Made by a program: the position numbers and the translations under genes. A DNA stretch of 64,000 nucleotides from Rhodamnia argentea (lineage: Eukaryota; Streptophyta; Magnoliopsida; Myrtales; Myrtaceae). The first letter of the stretch is position 1. Every line of letters begins with the position of its first letter. The notes below the pieces were generated by a model. The model was given only the letters and a program-made list of their open reading frames with translations. It was not told the origin of the DNA and ran no database searches. Below, piece after piece: positions 43,177 through 57,041 of this stretch. Where the stretch lies: the NCBI RefSeq assembly GCF_020921035.1, contig NC_063152.1, positions 4,259,001 to 4,323,000 of the forward strand. The letters are read 5' to 3'.

Positions 43177-43445
43177 CCAAAGCCAAACTCTTGAATGCTT
43201 GCCATTGTAGGAAAACCAGTGCATAGTCACCCTAATAATCTAAGCCATGGAAGTAAACAGTTGCGCTTACGACTTACATTCTGATGCAAATCTCGAGATA
43301 TGCTTTTCATATCGAGAAATTGTTCAGTGTGTTTGGGAATCTCATACGGGCAATAGCAATCGAATCACGAGCGCACTTAAGATAGATGCCAGAGAGAGAG
43401 AGACCAAAGCCAAACTCTGGAACTCTTGCCGTTGTAGGAAAACCA
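42547..43445. repeat. Tandem array of four units, period about 231 bp
   Basis: Units start at 42547, 42778, 43009 and 43252; each starts AGTAAACAGTTGCGCTTA. They continue with GATGCAAATCTCGAGA, ATGCTTTTCATATCGAGAAA, GGGAATCTC, GCAATCGAATCACGAGCGCA, CTTAAGATAG, a GA run, GACCAAAGCC, TTGCCGTTGTAGGAAAACCA and, in the first three, GTGCATAGT..CCCTA..CCTAATAATCTAA. The third unit is longer because of a GA expansion (43147-43174). Copy B has only one diverged unit end (about 54780-54920). No coding potential was found. Confidence 0.9.
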
Positions 43446-43640
43446 ATGCATCAACATCAGACTAAAGCAAAGAGAAAATGGAAGCAACTGTTGTATCCGA
43501 ATGCTGAGTTCAACATGATGGTTACCGGAGAGAGCGAAATACAACAGAAGCCTGTTTTCTTCTCTGTCCTTTGTCCTTAAAGTTGGTCTTGATGAACACA
43601 TCCGATGCACGTCCAACACGACCCACTAAGCCCTAAAAGG
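43440..43640. other. Highly conserved non-coding block shared by duplicates A and B
   Basis: This block and 54900-55115 share long near-identical runs (for example GGAAGCAACTGTTGTATCCG, TGCTGAGTTCAACATGATGG, GATGAACACATCCGATGCAC, CACGACCCACT). They differ by scattered substitutions and a 3-bp indel. It appears better conserved than the neighbouring duplicated DNA. Minus-strand frames cross it in both copies (43377-43619 and 54747-55172), but lengths and ends differ and no family is recognised. Confidence 0.5.
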
Positions 43641-44040
43641 GAGAGCTTTTCACGTATATACATGTAATCAAGACATGCCTCCCACGTTACCCACGAATCG
43701 TCTGTTTCATGCTCTTGTCCGAATCGTGTTCGCTCTGCCCTTTTTCTTGTGTGCCACATTGTTCACAGTGTTTCCCATTGCGAACGAGTTCTCTTTTTCC
43801 TTTTTTCGGTTATCGAGTATGGCGTGACAGATCAAATTAGTTTCCTTGATGCATTATTGTTGGCACACTCGGCGCGCACTCGAACATGTTTTCGGGGGCT
43901 TTGTTGTCATGAAGAGATCGAAGCAATGTTCGGGCACTTTTGAGTAGACATCGAATGAAAGTGTGAATTGCGAATAGAGTCGATTCTTCGACACGAGTAC
44001 GAAACGAAGATCGTTTTGAATTGCCACACACATCGTGATT

Positions 44041-44334
44041 GTAAAAGCAATGAACTAGGAATAAGAGATTTGAGTGGCAATTGCCAATAAGTACTTTGTG
44101 TTTCACAGATAAGATTTTTGTATATACATCGGCTATGCAATGTGGTGTCTTTATGTAATACAAGTTAGAGCTACAAAATCAATGAAGGACGCAATCATGA
44201 TCTCTTCTCTTTGGAAAGAATTGATCTTGATTGATGAGTAATTGGTGGAGAGCTCACAGCTGATTGAGATTGTGCTTGATGCGCAAGTCATGGAGAGATT
44301 GTGGCCGTTTGAGATTGTGATTGAGATTGTGAAT
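44041..44334. other. Junction DNA between duplicates
   Basis: No gene. There is a short GATTGAGATTGTGATTGAGA repeat at about 44260-44335. Confidence 0.4.
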
Positions 44335-44965
44335 TGGTACCAATTCAATCCAAAACTTTTTGCTTGGATTAATTTAGTCTCAAATACTTTTTACATTGGT
44401 ATCAATTGAGTCCATTGGCTTGAAATAGTTGATGTGGACGATTGACCATCCTACATGGCACGATTGACGCCGATGTGGACATTTTTTATGGTATATTTTT
44501 AATTTCCTATAATCTTTTTATTTTCTTTTTCTGTTCTTTCTTTTTCTCTGAGGCAAGGGCTGCCGGCCAACCATCGCCGACCACATGCGAGGGCCTCACT
44601 TGATCTTAGCGTCACGGCCTCGCTTAGGGCCGGCTAGGTCGCTCACTTGGCCCAGATCGAGCAAGGGCATCACGAAAAAGAACCAATATATATATAAATC
44701 AAACATATTATTTAAAAATGTCCACGTCATCTCATGCCATATCACGTAGGATAGCCGGCACACGTAAACGATTTTCGACTACAATTGACTGGCTAGGCTC
44801 AACCGGTACGATGCAAAACTGTTTTATGACTAAATTGGTTCAATTATAATGTTTGAGACTGAATGCAAAACGTTTTATGACTAAATTGGCCGAATTAAAA
44901 GGTTTTGTATTGAGTGGATACCGATTCAATATCAACACTTTTTCGGTACTTTCACTGTGCACAGT
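44335..44965. mobile_element. Foldback MITE (family M), complete
   Basis: The left arm (TTTAGTCTCAAATAC, CAATTGAGTCCATTGG, GATGTGGACGATTGACCATC) and the right arm (CACGTAGGATAGCC, CAATTGACTGGCTAGG, ACTAAATTGG, TTTTTCGGTACTTTC) are inverted with respect to each other. The core (44550-44670) is GC-rich with GGCCTCGCTTAGGGCCGGC. It lies between the two ACO-bearing duplicates. Confidence 0.65.
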
Positions 44966-45362
44966 TTGCACGCTAGACATGGTAAGACGAATCCGATGAC
45001 AAAAAGATGACTTTAAAACATCAGCAAAAGTAGGAAAAAGCAAGTGTGCGATCACAGTGGGGTCTCTTGGTTAGATAAATCATAAGCTGAATCTATCCAA
45101 CTCAGCTGCAAAAAAAAAAAGGAGAATCGTGATTTCTTGTCATGCTCCTTATTTCTTAAGCATGTACGGTGTGAGCGACATGGCAAATCCTAGAGGGCGA
45201 ACCGATCCAGATTCTTAGGATCAAAATAGCCGCAACAAGCTAGTTCATTATAAGATGATCGAGTATTCGATCGATGGATCGTAAGTTTGGAAAAACTATT
45301 TTCCATAAGCGATGCAAGTATAATGAAACATGCGCGGGATTCGATCAATTAGAAGAAGACTA

Positions 45363-45985
45363 AGGGCATATATGACAACGATTACGGCTCTCTATAATCT
45401 TAATTCCCGGAACAAAAAAAAGATGAGAATCATGTTTGGTAACGTAAATGATTCTGATTCTGATTATGTTCCCATGAACAGTTTTGCAGCAAAAACAAAC
45501 ACAAAAAAAAAAGTTGGTAAAGTTTTCGGTCTCCCTTCCTTAAAAACCGATGGCGACTTCATTTACATGTACACATACACATGCCACCAATCTTACTAAG
45601 TTCAAATCCAATATTTCGTCGTTGTGATTTGGTATAGGCCTGGGAGGTTGGGAGGGCCCGAGCTAATTTAAAATCACATATTAACCCAACATGATCTCCT
45701 TTTTGAGCTTAAAATGACTCGTTATGACACAATAATTAGATGGAATGGCATGAAAAATGTTATAGGTAATATGTCATGTAAGAGAATCAACATGAATTAA
45801 TATTCAATTAATTTGAAATGTATGATGAAATTTCACAAAGTAACTACGTAATTATTTGACTTAAACGACGAAAGTTGGAAAGAGAAATTATTTTTGAGAA
45901 TAAAAATTTTGTACGGTTACCAAACGCGTTTCTATTCCGGGAACAAAAATTTTGTGCAATTACCAAACATGTTCTAATTCTCAGA
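45363..45985. mobile_element. hAT-like MITE inserted in copy B
   Basis: It starts GGGCATATATGACAACG and ends near TTACCAAACATGTTC, with internal GTTTGGTAACG and CGGTTACCAAACGCG words and GTTCCCATGAAC-type words. Copy A has no element at the equivalent place (about 32800-32830), so insertion followed the segmental duplication. Confidence 0.55.
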
Positions 45986-46067
45986 AACTCATCCAGAAAG
46001 CATAATCGGAAAAAATCTTTGCAAGTATCGAGTTAGGTGACATCCTATGACAATGGGAAGCCACGTT

Positions 46068-46073
46068 TTTATT
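46068..46073 (-). terminator. Polyadenylation signal of ACC oxidase copy B
   Basis: AATAAA on the minus strand lies about 145 bases past the stop codon, at the position conserved with copy A. Confidence 0.5.
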
Positions 46074-46217
46074 AGGTTATGTCATGAACAAGGCAAACTT
46101 TTAGTCCAAGAGTTTACAAAGCAGACGCCCACATATATAGCGATCTTCACTTAGGCACATAGACTTATTTAAGACAATAGTGAAGAGACAAGTCATTCCT
46201 TCCCCTAGGGAATGTGA

Positions 46218-47950
<1,733 letters not shown>

Positions 47951-49009
47951 AAAGTAAGTGTGATCAACAAGGAAGAGAATTGAGCAGTTGGCAGAATCAA
48001 AATGGGAAAAAGCAAAAGTTTACAGGTCCGAATCTAAGTTAAAAGGAAGGGGATTTGAACTCGTGGGGAATGAACGTGATCACATCGCTTGGGATGATGG
48101 ACCCCTACCATGTTGCGTCCCTGAGAGCGCTAGTCTTTGGTCAATTGACCTTTGTCGGGTTTGGCTTTCTTGGGTCCCGTTCTGGTGCAACTTCACTTCA
48201 CTCCCCTTTGCCCCTCATTTCTTCTCGATGTGCACGACCCAAAAAACAAAGGGCCAAAAGCCAGGAAAATTCCGAACTATGCCCTTCACGATGCATTTAC
48301 TGTAAATTTTCTTTTGGAACTTTCGGTATCGTAGAAAAAAGTTGAGGGTAAATGTGTCACAATAGGCGTAGCCTAGAGTTTTTGTTGGCTTTTTCTCAAA
48401 ACGAAGTTGCAAATTCTTCCCATTATCCATAAACGAGCCAGGTTTTTGGGATTTTTCAGGATTCCAAGGACGAATCGGACCTCCCGGACCGGATCAGACT
48501 AGACTAGACTAGACCGTTTATTTATTATTTATTTATTTATTTTATCTATCAAATGTAAATCTAATAATTCGCCGGCTATTTTTTTTATTTCTTACAGCAA
48601 ATCATATTTTAATTAATATATTAAAAGTAAAGTCCGTGTGGCTCACGTTTATTAATAATCTATTGATTTCATTAGACCTCATGGGACCCGGACTGGGAAC
48701 CATTCACCTCTACTTTTTTTTTGTTGAAGGGGGCCAATCTTGAGTTTCACCTCTTTGAAACTTGACCTTTATTGACCTTGTGTCTATATTTACGAGAATG
48801 CCATTTCTTCTTCCCAAAATCGCCCGTTTCCCAAATCCTGAATTCTAACACCCACCCTACAAGCAAAATCAACTGAAATCAAACCACTTAAACCCTAATG
48901 AAGATGCTAAAATGGGTCTGTAAGGAGCGATTTATTCTTTACACTATGTCAATGGGAACCGCAAACATAAAAGTTTGTAAATTGGTCATTAGGTCAAAAA
49001 TGAGGGGAA
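47951..49009. other. Upstream flank of ACO-B
   Basis: To about 48250 it aligns with the promoter flank of copy A (34620-34880). The remainder is AT-rich with an AGACTAGACTAGACTAGACC mini-repeat (48498-48517) and a TTTAT run at 48520-48545. No gene. Confidence 0.45.
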
Positions 49010-49405
49010 AAGTACCAAAAAAGTCATTAGTATATTGTATTGATACAAATTCGGTTCTAAATCTTCCAATAGATCAATTTAGTCTCAAACCATTTTGTAT
49101 TAGTACCAATTCACTATATCCGACCAATTTAGGCTAGAAACCGCTGTCGTGGAGGCCAACTGTCTTATGTGGCACAGCAAGCGTTGACGTGAATTTTTTT
49201 TTAGTCATTTTAAATAATTTATTATTTTTTTCCCTTACTTTATTTCTCTTTCCCCTTTTTTTCTTCCCTTGTTCTTATTGCCGATGGCTTACCAGCCACC
49301 GGCCTGCAAGGGTTTGCCTCACCGGGCCGAGGGGGAGCGTCGACAAGGCCGACGAGGCTTGCCTTAGCTTCGGTGAGGGTCGGGCTCGCGTCATTTTCAA
49401 AAAAA
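49010..49405. mobile_element. Foldback MITE (family M), left arm and core
   Basis: AAAGTACCAAAAAAGTCATTAG, TCAATTTAGTCTCAAACC, CGACCAATTTAGGCTAG and AACTGTCTTATGTGGCA match the left arm. The core (49280-49390) is GC-rich with CCACCGGCCTGCAAGG. The right arm is not recognisable. Confidence 0.55.
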
Positions 49406-50439
49406 AAAAAATTTCGTATTTTTCCTCACTATCTTCGTCAGAGAAATAGAAAATTGGCCAGTCCCATCTAGTTCTCTCTTTGAACATTTAGATGGGTATG
49501 AAAAAATTTAACATGGATGGCCATTTTGCCTTCCATTGATGCCAACTTTCACGTCTTACCCTTAGGCAGACGTTTCAAATTGCTTGCGAGGTGAGAGATA
49601 TGTACGTTTTCAGGACGGCTCTATTATTATCTTCTCAGTCACAGTCAAGGGGGTTCGATTTTTATTAATTGGTTTCTGACGTAAAGTTCAAATTGGAATT
49701 GACCTTCGTGGGAGCAGCTATTCTTTTTTCTTTTTTTTTTTTTTTTTTTTGCTTTCTTTTTCAATTATCAGCCAGTCAAAATAGTGTTAACTGGATACAC
49801 AGCCAGCAAGCTGGTTAACAAATATTGTGCGAAGTACAGACCAATCTCGCAAGAAGCAAAACTCTAATGACTCATCTTAGACGCGGGAGGCTACTATACC
49901 TATTATCCGGCGGTAGCCAACCAAAGTCGAAGTGAAGTTTACTTTCCCCATAGTCATTTTTCAAGTTGAGAAAAAATATTTTCCTTCTCTTCATATCGGG
50001 GAATACCCTCTAAAGATTTACATATCAAATTTCAGATGTTCGGATGATACCTTTTAAGGTCATGCTTAGGACCATGCAATTCATGATTAATCAAGAAAAA
50101 AAGAAGATGATGTTTACACTCTCTAAGCCTTTTCTTTGGCAGTGCATCATCAATATAAGAGTCGTACTTTCAAAGACAAACTTATGATTTAATGCATGTC
50201 TGTCCTTAAATCCCTTTTTGAAGGCGTGATTCCTTTTTTTCTTTTGAGATTAAATTCAAATATGTACTATCCGAGAGTCTATGATGTCCATGTGTGGAAA
50301 AGAGTTTACGGGTTACATGTGCTTGAAACACATATTCACATTTTTAATATGGAGAAGTACTACTTAATAATTAAAAATTTTTAAATGGTTTCTTCAAATA
50401 ACTTTAAAAAATAAAATTTAAATTAGAAAAATAGTTGAT

Positions 50440-50580
50440 TAGGTGCGGGTGGATGGTTCGATCCCCGAAATTGAGAATCAAACCGACAATTGCCTGCTCC
50501 AACTTTATGAAACCGGGAACAGGATCGACGCACCCCCTGGTGGTTCCCTGTCCGATCGGTTCTTTTGGCTCACCCCTGTT
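50440..50580. repeat. GGTTCGATCC-type degenerate repeat
   Basis: It carries TGGTTCGATCCCCGAAATTG and GAATCAAACCGACAATTG, matching words in the repeat at 880-1030. GGTTCGATCC resembles a tRNA B box, but no tRNA fold surrounds it. Confidence 0.4.
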
Positions 50581-50859
50581 AACAAACATAGAAAATGGAC
50601 AATATTGGTAAGTCATATCGATATATTTGGATGGATCCGAATTACCTTCGGTTATTCTTATGGTAAACGAATTAAGTATAACATTCCTTACTTACCAGGT
50701 TAAGTGGATTTTGACTCAATTCAATCATTCAATATCAATCAAGCTTAATCTCTTAAAGTGCTGAACTTTTAATTTTCGGCACTTAATTGGGTTATAAAAC
50801 AGACCATGTCACCTTTTTCAGATAAATATGTCTGAGGCTTTCATATTATCTTAAGTTCC

Positions 50860-51085
50860 GTTTGTTTCGACGAAAATGAATGACGTGGAAAATATTTTAC
50901 TAAAAATGATAACTCTCATCACTTAAAATAATTAGCTAACTAAGAAAATTCATTGTAGACAACAATTAAATATTTTCGTGGACGATGAAAGAAATTTATT
51001 CGTTGATTTTTCTAAGCGATACAAGCTATCATTTTTTTAAAAAAAATTTCAAATAATTTTTTTTTTTCGCGAAACAAATGAAACC
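50860..51085. mobile_element. MITE with TTTGTTTCG ends
   Basis: It starts CCGTTTGTTTCGACGAAAAT and ends TTTCGCGAAACAAATG, a terminal inverted repeat. The interior is AT-rich (GGAAAATATTTTACT, GCGATACAAGCTATC). A relative end (CGGGAAACAAACGGAG) occurs at about 55914-55930. Confidence 0.6.
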
Positions 51086-53721
51086 CTAATGACGCATTGA
51101 TTTGAAAGGTTAAGTTGAATTCCGGAGCATTATTGTTTCGACGCCCCTTAGCAAAGCGATAATTCTATTTTCTGGAACGTTTCTTGCACGCATGATCATC
51201 TTTCCTAAAATGGTTGAGAATCTCTTGATGAGATGTGTCCATACAAGCTCGCTAGTCTTCATCCCCACCACGTGAAAATAGGACAATAATTGAGCAACGA
51301 AGCATGCTGGATCAAAGGAGATCCTATCGCTGCCAGTCTGATCTGATCCAATCTTGTTCTTTTGATTTCTGATTTTCCTTCCATGGGATTTCCATGGTGA
51401 TGACTGATGACCAACTGTAACATCACGGGGAAAGCGCACACAGTAAAAAGTAAAAACCAACGCATGCCAAGCAGAAAACCATCAAAGAGGTGAAGCAAGA
51501 AAGTAGGAAGAAAGGTGGGATGGCCAAGCGAAGTAAATGGGGAAGGACAATTGTTTTGATCATTATGGACTTGAGAAAAGATTTTCATTGTTTTGTTGGC
51601 GTGCAATATCGTGTGAGAAAATAAAAATAAAAAAAATTCCCGATATCCAATTACTCTCGATTTCAGACATTGGGTAAAAATAAGCTTGTCCAGAGTTATT
51701 TACAAAAAAAAAAGGAAGAAAAAAAATCTCGAGACTCATTTCATAGCGAACCTCAAAGTGACTCCTTTTTCGTTTTACTACGTCTGGAGTCATTGACAAA
51801 AGAGATGCCGTTTCTAGTTCCTCGCAAAACCTAAATTATGCAAAGTCAAAACATCCATCGATATGGTAGCCCTAGCCGTGCTTTTTTCCTTCTCCTACAA
51901 CTAAAAACTCCTATTGTAAGTCGTGACAAGCGGCCCTCTTTGTGCCCAAATTAAGCCACAATCGTGGAGCCAAAAAAGGAAAGGACATATCCAGCTTCAA
52001 TAGTAAGTTAATCAATCCTCGTGATTTCTAAACCCTAGAGTCTTCTCTCGGTTGGCCACGATTCTAATAGGAAGTCTTCGATTTGCATGCTTTTGCATGT
52101 TTCTAAACAGTGGTTAGGGTTTTTGAACTAAACATAAGTCTCACGTGAGTCGGTCACCTCTAATACTATATGTCTACCACGAAATATTTACCGAACCTTA
52201 CACGGGTTAGCGTTCAAACAAAGTTCGTCGGAATCCATAGAAGTTAAAGTCATCATAATAAGGCTCTTCGATATGATTTTTCGTCTCTCTATATTACTAG
52301 CTGAAAGAGGGTTTAAAAAGGATTTAATATCACCAAAAACCCTAAACTGCTACGGTTGTGATAAATTTACCTCCGAATTAATTTAGGGTTTCCGTGATAT
52401 TAATCCTTTAGAAAAATATGATCTGAGAAAGTGACTCCATTGCTTGATGAAAGGACTATTAACGTGTGCTTCTTTTCTCCTACTATCTTTTAGGTTACGT
52501 GAACAAGATCATGATCGTCCCGGGATTTTCCTTTGTCGAGATAATACGTAAAGAGTCGACTTAGGTTAAATAAGATGTCATATGTCGAGACATGCAAACG
52601 TCGCTAGCACATAAAAAACGACACGCATGTCGACAATTCTATTCAACTTGGTGGTGCCGTTTCACCAAGTTTGGATCGAGCTCAAGGCTCCGTGCATCAA
52701 GGCACGCAGAACCCGGTTGCCTTTCTCGTCTTTGGCTATTCTTGGTCAACTGCCTTTGAAATGGTGGCCGTGGTCCCATCTTACGACCGTGGACTGCTCG
52801 ACCGCCAGTACACGAAGTTGTAGAATTTGTTTCTTTGACCACACGTGTGGCTCAAATTGAAGATCATTCGGTTCCTTTGACCAATAGATTGAAAAAAAAA
52901 ACAAAATCCTCTCGGTTTAAATGGATGAGGTTGACTCCATTTCCTTCCTTAATATTTCAGCCCCTAATCATGACGTGGTTATCGAAAAGGCTTTGTTAAC
53001 GTAACGATTTTTTCGTGTGGCCGTGAGAATAACATTGTGGACCGCAAGTTCTTAAAAAATGGACCTCACAACAATCTTTTATTATCTTTTGTGGGCCACA
53101 AAGATCTTGTCAATCTCAATCGATGAAAAACTATCCCATAAGCATATTTCTATCGAGAAGTTCATATTCCTATCGAGAACTTCTCAAGGCATTCGAATGA
53201 GTTTTAGGCCAGTCATATTCAACCTCGTTTCCTTTGTTAAATTCTCTTTTGTTACCAGTTTTCGGTTAATGCTGCCTGGGGTTGATCCTGGGTCACCTAG
53301 GGTTCAGGCAGCACTTTTGTCATGCTTAAATGGAAGGTAATATGCTTCCGATGACTTTCGGTAATGCATCGAGAGAGTTTTTGCCCCGAATTTCGTCTGC
53401 ACGCGATTGTTATGCCTTTGAGCCCGTTTGTGGATCGATTTGCTTGTTGTTGATCGTATTTGCGCGCTTGGGTTTGTTAATAATTTGTCACCACGTCGAT
53501 ACGATCGGTCGTATCGGATTATCATGTATGGAAAACGATTCATCGCATATGGTGTGAAAACTCATATAGAGGACAGATCAACGGATCGAAGTTGAACTTT
53601 AGGCTCTAACTCTGGATATTAAGATGGATAACGAAGAAGGTTATATATTGATGCCAGTTCCCATAATTATTTGGTACAATCTCTCAGCCATGGACAAATG
53701 TACCATTTTATTTTGTACAAT
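51086..53721. other. Duplicated non-coding stretch of copy B
   Basis: It is collinear with parts of 35950-40650 in copy A but shorter. No gene is supported. The 77-codon frame at 52627-52860 is not conserved in copy A. Confidence 0.45.
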
Positions 53722-54180
53722 TACAATTTTAGGGAAAGTTACCAAAGAGATCATAAACTTATTGCACTTATAACAATTCGGTCTCAAGCATTTCAATTGT
53801 GCCAATTTATTCCTAAACTTTTTCATATTTTGTCAATTGAGTCTATCCAATCAATTTTAGCTGAAAGTGATGATAGGGACACCGATCGTCCTACTTGGCA
53901 CTGTCGACGTTGATGTGAAAATTATTAAAAGAATTTTTTTTGCATTTTTATTAATTTAAAAAAAAAAGAAAAAAGTAAAAAAAGAAAAAGAAAAAGTAAA
54001 AATAAAAATCTTTGTTAGTGTTGGTTGCGCCATGTAGAATAGTCAGCGTCCACGTCATCAATTTCCGGACTAAATCGGCAAAATGTAAAAAGGTTTTAGG
54101 ACTAAATCAGTATAATTGAAATGTTTAGGAACTAATTGGCACAAGTGCAATAGATTTACGACTTTTTTTAGTAATGTTTC
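53722..54180. mobile_element. Foldback MITE (family M), complete, about 460 bp
   Basis: The left arm starts AAGTTACCAAAGAGATCATAA and the right arm ends GATTTACGACTTTTTTTAGTAA. Both carry inverted versions of CTATTGCACTT.., GTGCCAATT, TTAGTCCT/CCTAAAC and TGACGTGGACGC. The centre is A-rich rather than GC-rich, so this copy lacks the usual core. Confidence 0.7.
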
Positions 54181-54464
54181 CACAATTTTAACTTGCTTTT
54201 CTTCTACATTGCCATGATATTATGGTGTTGCAGAAGGTTATAGCACAGGAAAACTCTCATACTCGCGGATTATTATTTAAGAACTTGTATAATCAATTAA
54301 AGTACCATCGGGAATATTGGCATTGTTATATCGAAGTGGCATATCACTTGTCTATGTGATGCTAATAGATCAACTCCGCGCAATCTCAAATTAGCTTTAG
54401 CGCATTTCAAAGTCATGCTTGCACGGATAGAGCCACAACCAAGGCAGACAATATCCGTTAAGAT

Positions 54465-54620
54465 GCCCATGTGAATTATATTATAAAAGTGTCACATTGG
54501 AGAATTAATGTAGGGTTGAGTAGTTAATATATCCCAGTTGATCCACAACTCATTAACTTAAACTTTTGAGTGAATGTGGGTTTAATTGGATATGTTGACG
54601 GGCTCAAACTTAGGCTCCAT
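54465..54620. repeat. Dispersed repeat L, forward copy
   Basis: TATTATAAAAGTGTCACATTGG, TAGTTAATATATCCCAGTTG, AACTCATTAACTTAAA and GTGAATGTGGGTTTAA recur inverted at about 62945-63115. It may derive from an LTR or a MITE; its ends are not defined. Confidence 0.5.
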
Positions 54621-54899
54621 CTAGATGATTTCCCCGGTGAAATTGTCGGACTTCTGCTGTTCACTCTCAACGGTCTCCTCATCCCATTTTTCAAGCTTTT
54701 AAAGCAGACGGTTTTCCATACGACTTTCGATATTCTAATGCGAACCTTATGCTATGCTCTTCAAACCAAGAAATCTCTCTCGATGTGTCTCGGAATCGGA
54801 TACGGGCGATCTCAAACGATCAATGTAACGAACACGCTCAAACAAAGGTTGCAAGAGAGAGAGACCAAAGCCGAGCTCTCGGACACTCTTGTCGTTGTA

Positions 54900-55115
54900 G
54901 GAACACCAGTGCGTCAACATCAGCTTAAAGCAAAGAGAAAAATGGAAGCAACTGTTGTATCCGAATGCTGAGTTCAACATGATGGCTACCGGAGAGAACA
55001 AAATACAGCAGGAGAAGCCTGTTTTCTTCTTCGTGCTTTGTCCCCAAAGTTGGACTTGATGAACACATCCGATGCACGTCCGACACGACCCACTGTGCCC
55101 TAAAGCAGAGAGCAT
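54900..55115. other. Conserved non-coding block, copy B counterpart
   Basis: Counterpart of 43440-43640. It runs from GCGTCAACATCAG to CCGACACGACCCACTGTG. Confidence 0.5.
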
Positions 55116-55580
55116 TTTACGTACATCTCGAACACAATGCCTTGCACGTAACGCCCGAAACATCTGCTCCATACTCTCTCCGAATCATGTTCGCTCTGCC
55201 CTTTGGAGTGTCCGCTTGGCTTTTGTTTTAGCTCTCGACAATTTTTTTTTTCTTTTTCAAATTGCACTTTTGATCTACGTCGACCCCGCTCAAATATTTT
55301 TTTATTCTTTTTTCATTTCATAATAAGGTATCCGAACCTCGCGACCCGACCGATCCCTACAACGAGGAATACAGATAAACTGTCCATTCATGCACATTAG
55401 GTTAGCTTTTGCCCACACGATAGCGGATCGGAGCCTTGCCTAGCCGATCCAATAATCACTGCTCGCTCACTCGTCTGCTCTTTTTGAGTAGACAATGAAT
55501 GAAAGCGCGAATCATGACCTGAATCGATTCTTTGACGCGAGGATGAAAAGAAAGAAAGAGGGTTTGAATTCGTGCCATCA

Positions 55581-57041
55581 AAGGTGAGAAAAATCCGTCC
55601 TTTCCCGCCCATATTTTCATGCTAAATTCAAGGGTGTTCCTAAAGTGCATGATAAAGTAGTGGACCAAAGGATGCTCGAATTAACAAAGCCTCCGCTTGT
55701 TTCGCAAAAAAATGAGTACAGTGAAAAACATTCTCCCGATAGTTGTCGATTATATACCTCATAAAAATGAATGAACGAACGATGTTTTTGCCGTGCACGA
55801 AAATATGTAGGCATATATTATTGTCAATCATGAAAACATTTTTCATTGGGTTAACTATTCCAAGCGATATAAGCGATCGTTTTTAAAAAAACATTTTACG
55901 AATCCTTCCTTTTTCGGGAAACAAACGGAGTCAAAGTGAATGAAGGTTTCCTCGGCAAATGAGCCGGATATATTGTGATCGTGACGCGGACGGAATATAC
56001 CGACTAAGGTGGTGGGAGTACGTCGCATCCCTACTTGGTGCATTGTGTCTACGCCAGACGTGCTGAGATCCGTCCACTGAACTCGTTCACAACTCGATAC
56101 GGCAAATTCATGTTCGGTACTTACTAGAGCCCCTCCACTCAAAGAATCGCTTGCGAAGTCTCGCATCACTTAGTAAATCAATTTAATAGGCGAATCACAG
56201 CAATGCTATTGAAAGAAGATTAATTTAAAATATTTTTATCGTAGTAATATATGAAACTTAATACTTATTGTCGCATAAATGATAACAAAAATATCTTAAC
56301 AAGCACTAACAAAAGTGGGAAAATGAAATAATTGTATTTTTTTTTTTTTTTTTGGGGGGGGGGGGGGTCATCGAGGGTATGCCGGACTCGACTTGATCAC
56401 ATGATTTATAAGATGGACGAGATTGGGCTAGTTATAACAGAAAATACTTTGTAACAAAATTAAGATTATAGGTGTTTTCGGGTCACAAGTGAACTTGGAT
56501 ATGACCCATATGCTGGTCTTAGGCCAGGCCCGGTCCGACCCGGACATTTGGGCCCAGAACAATTTTGTATTACCCTTCACGACCCCACTCAAACTGACGA
56601 GTTAAAAAAAAAAATCGTGATAAATGAATATGTTTTTCGAGAAATTATTTTTTGGAAAAATATTTTTAATTTTTCAGATTACGGAACTCATTTCCCTTAC
56701 GTCAAGCGTGCATATATTGTTTGACCGTAAGTGATTTTTCGTTGACCGATCATTTTCGACAAATCAAATTCATGAAATTCCAGGAAATTAATTCGCAAAA
56801 AATCCTTTCACTCAAATTAACGGGCTTTAGAGCTTGGAAAATTAACTTCTTGCCCTCGGCATAGTTTTCTGACAAGTGACCAAGGTTTGAAGGCTTGAAT
56901 AAGACCTCGATTTTGATGTGGACAAAAAGAATACAAACATAAACATTTCAATCCTAGCTGTCTCCCTTAATTCTATCTATTCTCGTCCAATGATACACGA
57001 TCGGGTATACGTCGTATTTGGACGTGATCAGTTTCGAAGGA
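55581..57041. other. Repeat-rich intergenic DNA
   Basis: No gene. It contains a MITE-like end at 55914-55930 and a T16/G14 homopolymer junction at 56338-56367. The 104-codon minus frame at 55855-56169 has no recognised motif. Confidence 0.4.
56338..56367. repeat. Adjacent T16 and G14 homopolymers
   Basis: A T run (56338-56353) passes directly into fourteen G (56354-56367). This is unusual in this AT-rich stretch and prone to sequencing error. Confidence 0.9.

Noticed and set aside
42547-43445. CRISPR-like spacing of repeats
   Set aside because: Units are about 231 bp and repeat over their entire length without unique spacers, in a plant nuclear context. It is an ordinary tandem repeat.
50440-50480. 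GGTTCGATCC resembling a tRNA B box
   Set aside because: It belongs to the GGTTC-rich repeat family seen at several other places and has no tRNA fold.
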